Counted from the stretch's first letter, positions 29,476 to 37,919 are shown. The stretch: DNA of 64,000 bases from Ancylobacter koreensis (GCF_023016525.1 NZ_JALKCG010000007.1:124001-188000), one strand, 5' to 3'. The notes: generated by a model not told the origin, from the letters alone. Made by a program: numbers and translations.

Positions 29476-30104
29476 CACAGCGACCCCCGCGTCGTGCCTT
29501 CACGCTCGGCGGCGTTGGCGGCTTGTTCTTCCAGTGCCGCCTTGGCGGCGGCCTCGTCGAGAATGACCTTCTCCAATTCCTCCACGTCGTGCAGGCGCTG
29601 GGGCCAGTCGCCGTCGCGGATGCAGATCCAGCAGCGCACGACTTCCACGATTCCCTGGAACAGCATCATCACGCCGACGAAGGGAATGATGGCCTTGAAC
29701 GGCCAGATGACGGGGCCCTCGGGGCTGAAGGAGGAGTGCTCGTTCAGCAGGTAGGAGAGGTAGAAATAGCCCCAGCCGGAATAGATCAGCGCGAGGATGC
29801 CGGGGAAATAGAAGAGGAAGTAAAGGACCAGGTCGCTCTTGGCCTGCGTGCGCGGCGACCACTTCCGGTAGATGAAGTCGCCTCGCACATGGCCGTTGCG
29901 CGACAGCGTGTAGGCGCCTGCCATCATGAACAGGGCCCCGTAGAGCATGAGGCTGACGTCATAGGCCCAGGTGGTGGGGTCTCGCAGGACGTAGCGGCGG
30001 AACACCTCGTAGCATATCGCCGCCATGAGGATGACGATGCACCAGGCGAACAGCTTGCCGATGAAGGCGTTCACCCGGTCAACGCCGAGAAGGATGGATT
30101 GCAT
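29475..30104 (-). CDS. dctQ: TRAP transporter small permease
   Basis: A 209-residue inner-membrane protein with four hydrophobic segments (about 14-33, 48-66, 93-115, 134-155). The small-subunit pattern ICYEVFRRYVLRDPTTWAYDVSLMLYGALFMMAGAYTLSRNGHVRGDFIY is typical of DctQ. The charged C-terminal tail (EELEKVILDEAAAKAALEEQ) is longer than usual and probably helical. Coupled to dctM, and separated from dctP by 181 bases that include a terminator-like hairpin. Confidence 0.9.
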   Translation of the reverse strand: MQSILLGVDRVNAFIGKLFAWCIVILMAAICYEVFRRYVLRDPTTWAYDVSLMLYGALFMMAGAYTLSRNGHVRGDFIYRKWSPRTQAKSDLVLYFLFYFPGILALIYSGWGYFYLSYLLNEHSSFSPEGPVIWPFKAIIPFVGVMMLFQGIVEVVRCWICIRDGDWPQRLHDVEELEKVILDEAAAKAALEEQAANAAEREGTTRGSL

Positions 30105-30238
30105 GGGGAGGGGCCTCGGATAGTTGAGCCTCGTACGGCCACGGTCTCAGGCGACGGCGATGCGTCCGGCGGCGCGCAACGGCCCGCTGGAGACCGGGGG
30201 AAGGCGAGCCGGCCGGGCGCCAGAGCACTGCCGATACC

Positions 30239-30268
30239 AAAAGCCCCTCTCCGTCGCCGGAGAGGGGC
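30239..30268 (-). terminator. Intercistronic terminator between dctP and dctQ
   Basis: An 11-bp stem, GCCCCTCTCCG (30243-30253) with CGGAGAGGGGC (30258-30268), loop GCGA on the minus strand, followed by TTTTGG. It lies 18 bases after dctP, so partial termination would lower expression of the membrane genes relative to the binding protein. Confidence 0.7.
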
Positions 30269-30285
30269 GGGACGCGAACCGCGGA

Positions 30286-31425
30286 TCAGGCCGTCTTGAA
30301 GAAGTGGTCGTAAGCGAACTTGGAATCCGGCTCGTATTCGAGGCGGAAGCCGACGATGCGCTTGGCCCATTCCTTCTGGCTGTCCACCACCTTCTTGAAG
30401 ACCGGGTCGGCCGAGAGGTTGGCGATCACCACGTCCCAGGCCTTGAGCTGGGCTTCCAGCACCGCCTTGGGGGTGGGAAGAACCTTGACGCCGCGCGCCT
30501 TGATGGCCGCGAGGTCCTTCGAGTAGCGGTCCTGCGCCTTCCACATCATGGTGGAGGAGGTGGCGTCGGAGGCGCCCTTCAGGATCTCCTGAACGTCGGC
30601 CGGCAGGCTCTGGAACTTGGTCTTGTTGAACAGGATCTCGAAGCATTCGAGCGCCTGATGGTAGCTGCCGAGCATGTAGACCTTGGCGACGTCGGGGAAG
30701 CCGAGCACGAGGTCCGAGGACGGGTTGTTGAACTCGGCGCCGTCGAGCAGGCCACGGTCGATGGCCGGCACGATCTCGCCGCCCGGAACGATGGTGACCG
30801 CCGCGCCGAACTCCTTGAAGAGGTCCGCGCCGAGGCCGACGGTGCGGTACTTCATGCCCTTCATGTCGGCGGCGGAGGTGATCTCCTTCTTGAACCAGCC
30901 GAGCGGCTGGCCGGGCATCGGGCCCGTCAGCATGCCGACGACGTTCAGCTTCAGCGTGTTCTGAACGAGGTCGTCATAGAGCTCCTGGCCGCCGCCGTAG
31001 CGGACCCAGCCGAGCAGCTCGTCGGCGTCCCAGCCGAAGGCCGGCGCGGTGCCGAACAGCGAGAACGCCTTGTTCTTGCCGTACCAGTAGGCCGCCACGC
31101 CGTGGCCGCCGTCGAGCACGCCCGAGGATACCGCGTCCAGCATCTGGAAGGCGGGAACCACCGAGCCGGCCGGCAGGATTTCCAGTTCGACGCGCCCGCC
31201 GGTCATGGCGTTGACGCGCTTCACATAGTCGCCGGCGAACTCGTGGAAGATGTCCTTGTTCGGCCAGGTCGACTGGAATTTCAGCTTGATGGGCGCCTGC
31301 GCGTGCACGGCGGGAGCGGCGACGGTGGCGCCGGCTGCGGCCGCCGCAGCGGTGGCGATGAAGCGGCGGCGGCTGGTACGGACGTCGTGACGCGCGTCCG
31401 TGGTCTTCCCTGACGTATCGGTCAT
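30286..31425 (-). CDS. dctP: TRAP transporter substrate-binding protein
   Basis: A 379-residue periplasmic binding protein with a twin-arginine signal (SRRRFIATAAAAAAG at about 18-32, cleavage near VHA-QA). The fold starts IKLKFQSTWPNKDIFHEFAGDYVKRV. The block MKGMKYRTVGLGADLFKEFGA and the motif YHQALECFEILFNK resemble the TakP-like branch that binds 2-oxo acids or lactate, but the ligand is inferred only from that similarity. Upstream, 31426-31792 is shared with a divergent phytase-like gene. Confidence 0.88.
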   Translation of the reverse strand: MTDTSGKTTDARHDVRTSRRRFIATAAAAAAGATVAAPAVHAQAPIKLKFQSTWPNKDIFHEFAGDYVKRVNAMTGGRVELEILPAGSVVPAFQMLDAVSSGVLDGGHGVAAYWYGKNKAFSLFGTAPAFGWDADELLGWVRYGGGQELYDDLVQNTLKLNVVGMLTGPMPGQPLGWFKKEITSAADMKGMKYRTVGLGADLFKEFGAAVTIVPGGEIVPAIDRGLLDGAEFNNPSSDLVLGFPDVAKVYMLGSYHQALECFEILFNKTKFQSLPADVQEILKGASDATSSTMMWKAQDRYSKDLAAIKARGVKVLPTPKAVLEAQLKAWDVVIANLSADPVFKKVVDSQKEWAKRIVGFRLEYEPDSKFAYDHFFKTA

Positions 31426-31792
31426 GGGTTGTTCCTCCTGTGGCGTTTCCGGTGCGGGTCGTGCCCGCCGGGCGGCGATTGAGCGCCTTGTCCCGATGAC
31501 GCAAGGAGAGACTGACGAAACGGCAAGCGCAAGTCCTAATTCGCAACTTTACCGCTAAACGTGATCGACCAAAGTCGCATTCGCCAACATTTCTGCCGCT
31601 TTGCGGGGGTGCACTGGCAAAAATTTCTGACCGGAAGCGCGGGTCGGACAGCGGCTCCCCGGCGGTCCGGTTCCCCATACCGGCGCCGGGAGTTCCGCGC
31701 GCGCCGCGTGATTTCGTCATCGCCCTGTCATTTGCCCGGCATTGAAAGGCGTCAGCGCGGGCATCCGCCCGCACACTGACGGGGATTTTTCC
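31426..31792. other. Divergent promoter region of dctP and the phytase-like gene
   Basis: About 370 bases with no gene. An AT-richer stretch around 31520-31580 is the likely dctP promoter side. A three-repeat PhoB-box candidate lies at 31714-31742, close to the phytase-like gene. Short open frames here are not supported. Confidence 0.5.
31714..31742 (+). promoter_or_regulatory. Candidate PhoB box (three 7-mers, 11-bp period)
   Basis: TCGTCAT (31714), CTGTCAT (31725) and CCGGCAT (31736), each separated by four bases, so repeats recur every 11 bp. The central unit is the exact Pho-box half-site CTGTCAT. It ends 50 bases before the phytase-like start. No convincing -10 element is visible at the expected distance. 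Confidence 0.6.
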
Positions 31793-34006
31793 ATGCGCGC
31801 GATTCTTCTCGCCGGCGTGTCGGCGGCCGTGCTTGCCCTTGCCGGCGTCGGCGGCCCGGCCCTGGCGGCCGACGCTCCCTTCAACCGCATCGGCACGTTC
31901 AACGTGATCGACAACCTGCCGGCCGGTGCCGATCCGGCGAAGTCGACGGCGGCCGAGATCATCACCTTCACCGAGGACGGCAACACGCTGATCTACAGCG
32001 ACAGCCCCGGCAAGCGCATCGGCTTCATCGACATCACCGACCCGGCGGCGCCCAAGGCGGCGGGCATCGTCGCCCTCGACGGCGAGCCCACCACGACGGT
32101 CGTGATCGGCTCCAAGGCCTATGTCGGCGTCAATACCTCCGAATCGAAGTCCAATCCGTCGGGCCATCTGGCCGTCGTCGACCTCGCGACCCGCAAGGTT
32201 GAGGACAAGGTGGACCTCGGCGGCCAGCCGGATTCGATCACCAAGAGCCCGGATGGCAGCTACCTCGCCATCGCCATCGAGAACGAACGCGACGAAGAGG
32301 TGAATGACGGCGCCATCCCGCAGATGCCGGCCGGCAACCTCACCTATTTCGAGGTGAAGAACGGTCGCGTGGTGGACGAGTCCAAGAAGGTCGTCGACCT
32401 CACCGGCCTCGCCGCCGTCGCGCCCGAGGACCCGGAGCCGGAATATCTCGACATCAACTCCCGCAACGAGGCCGTCGTCACGCTGCAGGAGAACAACCAC
32501 ATCGTGGTGGTGGACCTGCCGACCGGCAAGGTGACGGCGCATTTCTCCGCCGGCACGGTGGATCTCGACCACATCGACACCAAGAAGGACGGCGTGATCG
32601 ACCTGTCGGGCTCGGCCAAGGGTGTCGCCCGGGAGCCGGACACCGTGCAGTGGATCGACGACGAGCGCTTCGTGATCGCCAATGAAGGCGACTGGAAGGG
32701 CGGCACGCGTGGCTTCTCCATCTTCGACAAGACCGGCAAGCTGGTGTTCGAGAGCGGCGCGGCGCCCGAGCATCTCGCGGTGCGGCTCGGCCACTATCCC
32801 GAGAAGCGCAACAAGAAGGGCATCGAGATGGAGGGCGCGGAAGTCGCGACCTTCGGCGAGGACCGCCTGATCTTCGTGGCGTCCGAGCGCGGCTCGCTGG
32901 TCTTCGTGTATCGCGACAAGGGTCCCGGCGCGGCGCCGGAATTCCTGCAGGTTCTGCCGGGCGGCGTCGGCCCCGAGGGCCTGATCGCCCTGCCCAAGCG
33001 CGAGCTGTTCGTCACCGCCGCCGAGACCGATCTGCGCGAGGACGGCGGCATCGGCTCGGTCGTCACGCTCTACCAGCGCCAGCCCGGCGCCAAGCCGGCC
33101 TATCCGACCATCGTCTCCGCCGACGGCCCGGACGGGCTGCCGATCTGGTGGTCGGCCCTGTCGGGCTTCGCCGCCGATCCCAAGCAGCCGGGCACGCTCT
33201 ATGCCGTGACCGACAGCGCCTATGCGCAGGCCCGCATCCTCACCGTCGACGCGACCGCCACCCCGGCGAAGATCGTCGCCGCCAAGGTGCTGACCAAGGG
33301 CGGCGAGCCGGCCAAGGGCCTCGACCTCGAAGGCATCGCGGTGCGCCCCGAGGGCGGCTTCTGGGCGGTCTCCGAGGGCAATCCCGAGAAGAAGGAAAAG
33401 GCGACGCAGAACCTTCTGCTGCGTGTCGACGCCGACGGCGCGGTGGCCGAAGAGATCGCTCTCCCCGAGGCGCTGGCCGCTCAGGCCACCCGCTTCGGCT
33501 TCGAGGGCGTCGCCGTGATCGGCTCCGGCGCCGAGGAGACCGCCTGGATCGCCGTGCAGCGCGAGTGGAAGGACGATCCCAAGGGCTTCGCCAAGCTGAT
33601 CGCCTACAAGCCGGCGACCAAGAGCTGGGGCTATGTGCGCTACCCGCTCGCCAAGATCGAAAAGGGCTGGGTCGGCCTCTCCGAGCTCACCCCGTACAAG
33701 GACGGCCTCATCGCCATCGAGCGCGACAACCTCGTCGGCCCCGAGGCCAAGCTGAAGAAGCTGACTTTCGTCTCGCTCAAGGACGTGACGCCGGCCCCGC
33801 TCGGCAGCGAGGCCGCCCCGCCGGTGCTCGCCAAGACCGAGGTGAAGGACCTGCTGCCGCTGCTGCAGGCGCCGCACGGCTACGTGCTCGACAAGGTGGA
33901 GAGCTTCGCCATCGACGCCGCCGGCAATGCCTTCATCGTCACCGACAATGACGGCGTGGACGGCTCGAACGGCGAGACGCAGTTCATCCCGCTCGGCAAG
34001 CTCTGA
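31793..34006 (+). CDS. Secreted esterase-like/phytase-like family protein
   Basis: A 737-residue exported protein with a signal peptide (MRAILLAGVSAAVLALAGVG, cleavage near ALA-AD). Residues about 30-435 look like a beta-propeller built from strands such as YSDSPGKRIGFIDITDPAAPK and YVGVNTSESKSNPSGHLAVVDLATRK. Residues about 443-737 match the phytase-like domain (LPIWWSALSGFAADP, LDLEGIAVRPEGGFWAVSEGNP, FGFEGVAVIG, VESFAIDAAGNAFIVTDNDGV). A candidate Pho box lies just upstream, fitting a role in releasing phosphate from external esters. The enzymatic reaction is not proven for this family. Confidence 0.82.
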   Translation: MRAILLAGVSAAVLALAGVGGPALAADAPFNRIGTFNVIDNLPAGADPAKSTAAEIITFTEDGNTLIYSDSPGKRIGFIDITDPAAPKAAGIVALDGEPTTTVVIGSKAYVGVNTSESKSNPSGHLAVVDLATRKVEDKVDLGGQPDSITKSPDGSYLAIAIENERDEEVNDGAIPQMPAGNLTYFEVKNGRVVDESKKVVDLTGLAAVAPEDPEPEYLDINSRNEAVVTLQENNHIVVVDLPTGKVTAHFSAGTVDLDHIDTKKDGVIDLSGSAKGVAREPDTVQWIDDERFVIANEGDWKGGTRGFSIFDKTGKLVFESGAAPEHLAVRLGHYPEKRNKKGIEMEGAEVATFGEDRLIFVASERGSLVFVYRDKGPGAAPEFLQVLPGGVGPEGLIALPKRELFVTAAETDLREDGGIGSVVTLYQRQPGAKPAYPTIVSADGPDGLPIWWSALSGFAADPKQPGTLYAVTDSAYAQARILTVDATATPAKIVAAKVLTKGGEPAKGLDLEGIAVRPEGGFWAVSEGNPEKKEKATQNLLLRVDADGAVAEEIALPEALAAQATRFGFEGVAVIGSGAEETAWIAVQREWKDDPKGFAKLIAYKPATKSWGYVRYPLAKIEKGWVGLSELTPYKDGLIAIERDNLVGPEAKLKKLTFVSLKDVTPAPLGSEAAPPVLAKTEVKDLLPLLQAPHGYVLDKVESFAIDAAGNAFIVTDNDGVDGSNGETQFIPLGKL

Positions 34007-34047
34007 GGCGGGAATGGAGTAAGGACGGCCGGTACGAACGATCGGCC

Positions 34048-34129
34048 GTCATCCCCGGCCTTGAGCCGGGGATCCACGACTTCCCGGGCCGGTTGTCTCG
34101 TGGATGCCCGGGTCAAGCCCGGGCATGAC
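34048..34129. repeat. Palindromic intergenic repeat element, copy 1
   Basis: An 82-base element with inverted ends GTCATCCCCGG and CCGGGCATGAC. Each arm is itself a hairpin (CCCCGGCCTTGAGCCGGGG and GCCCGGGTCAAGCCCGGGC), joined through CCACGAC/TCGTGG. A related element lies at 60281-60369. Such paired palindromes are common between genes in Hyphomicrobiales. Confidence 0.8.
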
Positions 34130-34156
34130 GTCGACGGGCTGGGAACGGGTATTCGG

Positions 34157-34186
34157 ACGGGCGCCTTCAGGCGCCCGTTTTCGTTT
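34157..34186 (+). terminator. Rho-independent terminator of the phytase-like gene
   Basis: A 9-bp stem, ACGGGCGCC (34157-34165) with GGCGCCCGT (34170-34178), loop TTCA, followed by TTTCGTTT on the plus strand only. Confidence 0.75.
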
Positions 34187-34202
34187 CGGAGGCTGTCCGG
34201 CG

Positions 34203-34823
34203 TCAATCCAGCACGGCGGCCTTGAGCAGGCAGACCATGGTGGCGTGGGCCGGCTCGGTGCCGAGGTTGCGGATGACGTGGCGGCGGTCGCAGCGGTAGC
34301 GCAGCGTTTCGCCGGCGCGGGCGGTCTCGAACGCGTCGCCGCACTCGACCTGCAACTCGCCCGACAGCACCGACAGGCACTCGACCGAGCCGCGCTGGTG
34401 GCCGTCCGAGACCAGCTCGCCGCCCGGCTCGGCGGCGAAGTCGAACCATTGCAGCCATTCCACCGTCTTGATCCAGCCGGTGATGGTGAGCCGGCACTTG
34501 CCGTCCTCCGACAGCAGGATCGGCGTGTCGGCGCGGGTGAGGTGCTCGACGAAGGGCTCGTCGTCGGTCGCCGCCATGAAGCGGTCGATGGACATGTCGA
34601 GCGCCTGCGAAAGCCGCCAGACCGTGGCGAGCGTCGGGTTGGTCTCGTTGCGCTCGATCTGGCTGATGATCGACTTGGCGACGCCGGACTGCTCGGACAG
34701 CTCGGAGAGCGAGAGGTTGTAGGCCTTGCGCAGCCGCTGGATGGTGCGGCCGAGCTGGCCGGTGATGGCCTGCGCGCCGGCATCCATGTCGCTCCGATCG
34801 AAACTGCGCGTGCGGCCCGACAT
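34203..34823 (-). CDS. XRE-family regulator with C-terminal cupin sensor
   Basis: A 206-residue transcription factor. Residues about 25-82 are an HTH of the XRE type (LGRTIQRLRKAYNLSLSELSEQSGVAKSIISQIERNETNPTL). Residues about 105-205 form a cupin domain (ECLSVLSGELQVECGDAFETARAGETLRYRCDRRHVIRNLG), which usually binds a small effector. This arrangement is known for regulators of amino-acid and small-molecule catabolism. It is divergent from the PLP-dependent dehydratase gene, its most likely target, with 123 bases between them. Confidence 0.88.
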   Translation of the reverse strand: MSGRTRSFDRSDMDAGAQAITGQLGRTIQRLRKAYNLSLSELSEQSGVAKSIISQIERNETNPTLATVWRLSQALDMSIDRFMAATDDEPFVEHLTRADTPILLSEDGKCRLTITGWIKTVEWLQWFDFAAEPGGELVSDGHQRGSVECLSVLSGELQVECGDAFETARAGETLRYRCDRRHVIRNLGTEPAHATMVCLLKAAVLD

Positions 34824-34946
34824 GCGGTCTCCTGTCTGTCCCTGTCCGTCCCGTATCTAGGTGGCGCGCGTCCGGCGACGCAAGCGCCGTCCGCTGCACC
34901 TGCGAAATCTGATGCGGGACCGGCGCGGCCGGACTAAGCTCGCGCC

Positions 34947-35936
34947 ATGATGCAGAGCAACGCACTCCCCACCATCGACGACGTGGTCTCGGCCGCCGAG
35001 AGGCTGGCCGGCGTCGCCGTCCGCACCCCGCTGATCAGCTCGTCGCGCCTCGACGAGATCACCGGCGGGCGCGTCTTCCTCAAGCCCGAGCCCTTGCAGC
35101 GCACGGGCTCCTTCAAGTTCCGCGGCGCCTATAACCGAATCTCGCGCATTCCGGCGGACCAGCGGGCCGGCGGCGTGGTCGCCTGCTCCTCCGGCAACCA
35201 TGCGCAGGGCGTGGCGGCGGCGGCGAGCCTGATGGGCATGCGCTCGGTCATCGTGATGCCGAAGGACGCGCCCGAGATGAAGCGCGCCCGCACTATCGCC
35301 TTCGGCGGCGAGGTGGTGCAGTACGATCGCGAGCGCGACGACCGTGACGCCATCGCCGGTGCCATCGCGGCCGAGCGCGGGGCGGTGTTCGTGCCGCCCT
35401 ATGACGATTTCCACATCATCGCCGGGCAGGGGACAGTGGGGCTGGAGATCGCCGAGGACCTCGCCGCGCGCGGGCTGGCGCCGGACGTGGTGGTGGCCAA
35501 CGCCTCCGGCGGCGGGCTCGTCTCCGGCATCGCGCTGGCGGTGAAGGACCGCTTCCCCGAGGCGCGGGTGATGACGGCCGAGCCGGCCGGTTTCGACGAC
35601 CATGCGCGCTCCTTCCGCTCCGGCGGGCGCGAGCGCAACAACCGCGCTTCGGGCTCGATCTGCGACGCGCTGCTGGCGGCGACGCCGGGCCGGCTGACCT
35701 TCGAGATTTCCTCGCGCATCGTCGGCGAGGGGGTCTCCGCCACCGACGAGGAAGTCGCGCGGGCGGTGGCCTTCGCCTTTGAGGAGCTGAAGATCGTGGT
35801 CGAGCCGGGCGGGGCGGTGGCGCTCGCCGCGGTGCTGGCCGGCAGGCTTGATCTCACGGGCAAGGTGGCCGCCATCGTGCTGTCGGGCGGCAATGTCGAC
35901 GGCTCGACCTTCGCCCGCTGCCTCGCTGCCGCCTGA
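34947..35936 (+). CDS. PLP-dependent threonine/serine dehydratase
   Basis: A 329-residue fold-type II PLP enzyme. The PLP lysine lies in QRTGSFKFRGAYN (about 50-62), the substrate loop is SSGNHAQG (about 78-85) and the phosphate-binding glycine loop is ASGGGLVSG (about 185-193). It resembles biosynthetic-like threonine dehydratase without the regulatory ACT domain, and threo-3-hydroxyaspartate ammonia-lyase. It converts a hydroxy-amino acid to a 2-oxo acid and ammonia; which substrate cannot be told. The divergent XRE-cupin regulator probably controls it. Confidence 0.87.
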   Translation: MMQSNALPTIDDVVSAAERLAGVAVRTPLISSSRLDEITGGRVFLKPEPLQRTGSFKFRGAYNRISRIPADQRAGGVVACSSGNHAQGVAAAASLMGMRSVIVMPKDAPEMKRARTIAFGGEVVQYDRERDDRDAIAGAIAAERGAVFVPPYDDFHIIAGQGTVGLEIAEDLAARGLAPDVVVANASGGGLVSGIALAVKDRFPEARVMTAEPAGFDDHARSFRSGGRERNNRASGSICDALLAATPGRLTFEISSRIVGEGVSATDEEVARAVAFAFEELKIVVEPGGAVALAAVLAGRLDLTGKVAAIVLSGGNVDGSTFARCLAAA

Positions 35937-35952
35937 GCGGTGCACCCGGCCG

Positions 35953-37005
35953 TCAGCCCGCGAGAGCGGCGGCCCGGCCGGCGCGGGCATGCGCCGTCTC
36001 GATATTGTGCAGGAACTGCTCGGTGCAGGCGCGCCAGGAAAAGCGCTGGGCGAAGGCGCGTGCCGCTGCCCGATCGATGTCGAGCGCGGCCAGTGCCGAC
36101 CGGCGCAGATCCTCGCCGAGCACGCCGACCGGGATTTCCGCCTCGCCGATCACGTCCTTCGGGCCGGTGGCGGGATAGGCGGCGACCGGCAGGCCGCTGG
36201 CAAGCGCTTCCAGCAGCACGATGCCGAAGGTGTCGGTGAGGCTCGGGAAGACGAAGACGTCGGCCGAAGCATAGATGCGCGCGAGCGCCTCGCCTTCGTT
36301 GAGGCCGAGGAAGTGCACGTCCGGATGGCGGGCCTGCAATTCGGCACGCGCCGGGCCGTCGCCGACCACGACCTTGCTGCCGGGCAGGTCGAGGTCGAGG
36401 AAGGCGGAGATGTTCTTCTCCACCGCCACGCGGCCGACCGACAGGAAGATCGGGCGCGGCAGGGCGGCGACGCGCGGGTCCATCTCCTCAACCGCGCGCG
36501 GGCGGAACAGCGCGGCGTCGACGCCGCGCGACCAGCGCATGATGTTGTTGAAGCCGCGCCCGCGCAGCTCGGCCTCCAGCGTCGGGGTCGAGACCATGAT
36601 GCCGGCGCCGGAATTGTGGAAGCGGCGCAGGAAGGCATAGGACAGCCGCTGCGGCACCGGGGCGCGGGCCGCCAGATATTCCGGGAAGCGGGTGTGGTAG
36701 GACGTTGTGAAGCTCTGCCCCCGGCGCAGGCACACGCGGCGCGCCATCAGCCCGATGGGGCCTTCGGTGGCGATGTGCACGAAGTCGGCGCCGATCTCGT
36801 CCATGCGGCGGGCGATCCGGCCGGGCGTGGCGAGGGCGAGGCGGATCTCCGGATAGGTCGGCATCGGCACGGTGCGGAAATCGCCGGGGGTGAGGAAGTC
36901 GATCCGCACACCGAGCTCCGCCGCCTCGCGCGCCGTGTTCTGCAGCGAGCGCACGACGCCGTTGACCTGCGGCAGCCAGGCGTCCGTCGCGACGAGAATG
37001 TGCAT
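35953..37005 (-). CDS. Family 4 glycosyltransferase, Agt-like
   Basis: A 350-residue GT4 (GT-B fold) enzyme: ILVATDAWLPQVNGVVRSL (N-terminus), FVHIATEGPIGLMARR, TSYHTRFPEYL, and the C-terminal donor-binding block YASADVFVFPSLTDTFGIVLLEALASGLPV (about 250-280) with the EX7E motif. In Agrobacterium and Mesorhizobium relatives, a glycosyltransferase next to PlcP makes glycolipids that replace phospholipids under phosphate starvation. The ATG overlaps the PlcP-like stop (TGATG), supporting the same pairing here. Sugar donor and product are unknown. Confidence 0.85.
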   Translation of the reverse strand: MHILVATDAWLPQVNGVVRSLQNTAREAAELGVRIDFLTPGDFRTVPMPTYPEIRLALATPGRIARRMDEIGADFVHIATEGPIGLMARRVCLRRGQSFTTSYHTRFPEYLAARAPVPQRLSYAFLRRFHNSGAGIMVSTPTLEAELRGRGFNNIMRWSRGVDAALFRPRAVEEMDPRVAALPRPIFLSVGRVAVEKNISAFLDLDLPGSKVVVGDGPARAELQARHPDVHFLGLNEGEALARIYASADVFVFPSLTDTFGIVLLEALASGLPVAAYPATGPKDVIGEAEIPVGVLGEDLRRSALAALDIDRAAARAFAQRFSWRACTEQFLHNIETAHARAGRAAALAG

Positions 37006-37862
37006 CAGGCGGCGACCTTCGGGCTTTCGAGCAGCAGCGGCGCGTTCACTTGCGCCCGTGTGTGGCGGGCCCAGTCGATCAGCTCGAAGCGCCCGTCGGG
37101 ATGTTCGACGATCGCCGTGCAGCTTTCCACCCAGTCGCCGCAGTTAAGATACTGGACGCCGAAGCTGCCGTGAATGACGGCGTGGTGGATATGGCCGCAG
37201 ACCACGCCATCCACCTTGTGGCGGCGCGCCTCGGTAGCGACGGCCTCCTCGAAGCGGCCGATGAAGTTGACCGCGTTCTTGACCTTCAGCTTGGCCCATT
37301 GGCTCAGAGACCAATAGGGAAAGCCGAGCTTGCGCCGTATCCAGTTGAGGTAGGTGTTGAGGCCGAGTGCAGCGGTGTAGGCGCCGTCGCCGAGGAAGGC
37401 GAGCCATTTGGCGTGGCGCACGACGACGTCGAACACGTCGCCGTGGATGACGAGGTAGCGCTTGCCGTCGGCGGCCTCGTGGATCGCCGTCTCGACCACC
37501 TCGATGCCGCCGAAATGGCTGCCGTAATAGTCGCGGAGGAATTCATCGTGGTTCCCCGGCAGGTAGACGATGCGCGCGCCCTTGCGGCCCTTGCGCAGGA
37601 GTTTCTGCACCACGTCGTTATGGGCCTGCGGCCAGTACCAGCCGGAGCGCAGCCGCCAGCCGTCCACGATGTCGCCGACGAGGTAGATGGTGTCGGCCTC
37701 GTGGTAGCGCAGGAAATCGAGCAGGAGATCGGCTTGGCAGCCCTTCGTGCCGAGATGGACGTCGGAGAGGAACAGGCTGCGGTACCGGCGCGCCTCGGGT
37801 GCGTCGTTCACCTCGGAAGCCTCTTCGGTCATGCCCGCGAACAGGCGTGTCGTTGCGTTCAT
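37005..37862 (-). CDS. plcP: PlcP-like calcineurin-type phospholipase C
   Basis: A 285-residue metallophosphoesterase. Metal-binding blocks are visible: FLSDVHLGTKG (about 31-41), LVGDIVDGWRL (about 61), GNHDEFLRDYYG (about 103), VIHGDVFD and CGHIHHAVI (about 225). It is very close to the rhizobial PlcP group, which degrades phospholipids to diacylglycerol during phosphate limitation, often annotated as a UDP-diacylglucosamine hydrolase. ATG 37862 is used; ATG 37832 (MTEEASEVND) may be the true start because the promoter (37869-37903) would leave almost no leader. Confidence 0.85.
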   Translation of the reverse strand: MNATTRLFAGMTEEASEVNDAPEARRYRSLFLSDVHLGTKGCQADLLLDFLRYHEADTIYLVGDIVDGWRLRSGWYWPQAHNDVVQKLLRKGRKGARIVYLPGNHDEFLRDYYGSHFGGIEVVETAIHEAADGKRYLVIHGDVFDVVVRHAKWLAFLGDGAYTAALGLNTYLNWIRRKLGFPYWSLSQWAKLKVKNAVNFIGRFEEAVATEARRHKVDGVVCGHIHHAVIHGSFGVQYLNCGDWVESCTAIVEHPDGRFELIDWARHTRAQVNAPLLLESPKVAA

Positions 37863-37868
37863 GCGGGC

Positions 37869-37903
37869 AGATAAGCCCGAGTCGCATCACGTTTTTATGA
37901 CGA
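37869..37903 (-). promoter_or_regulatory. Candidate PhoB box and -10 element for plcP-agt
   Basis: On the minus strand: TCGTCAT (37903-37897), four bases, ACGTGAT (37892-37886), an 11-bp period like Pho-box half-sites. TTATCT (37874-37869) follows after 11 bases, the usual distance from a Pho box to the -10. The half-sites are degenerate, so this is supported mainly by spacing and by the known PhoB control of plcP in rhizobia. Confidence 0.55.
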
Positions 37904-37919
37904 TGCTGCAGTGCAGCGT

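Noticed and set aside
26012..29503. 1163-codon minus-strand open frame
   Set aside because: It runs across the DUF488 gene, the opposite HerA-like gene and dctM in other frames. The sequence is Arg/Ala/His-rich low complexity typical of GC-shadow frames, and the real proteins in the region have clear motifs.
30974..33877. 967-codon minus-strand open frame
   Set aside because: Antisense to the phytase-like gene and part of dctP, both with signal peptides and domains. The frame has shadow-type composition and no domain.
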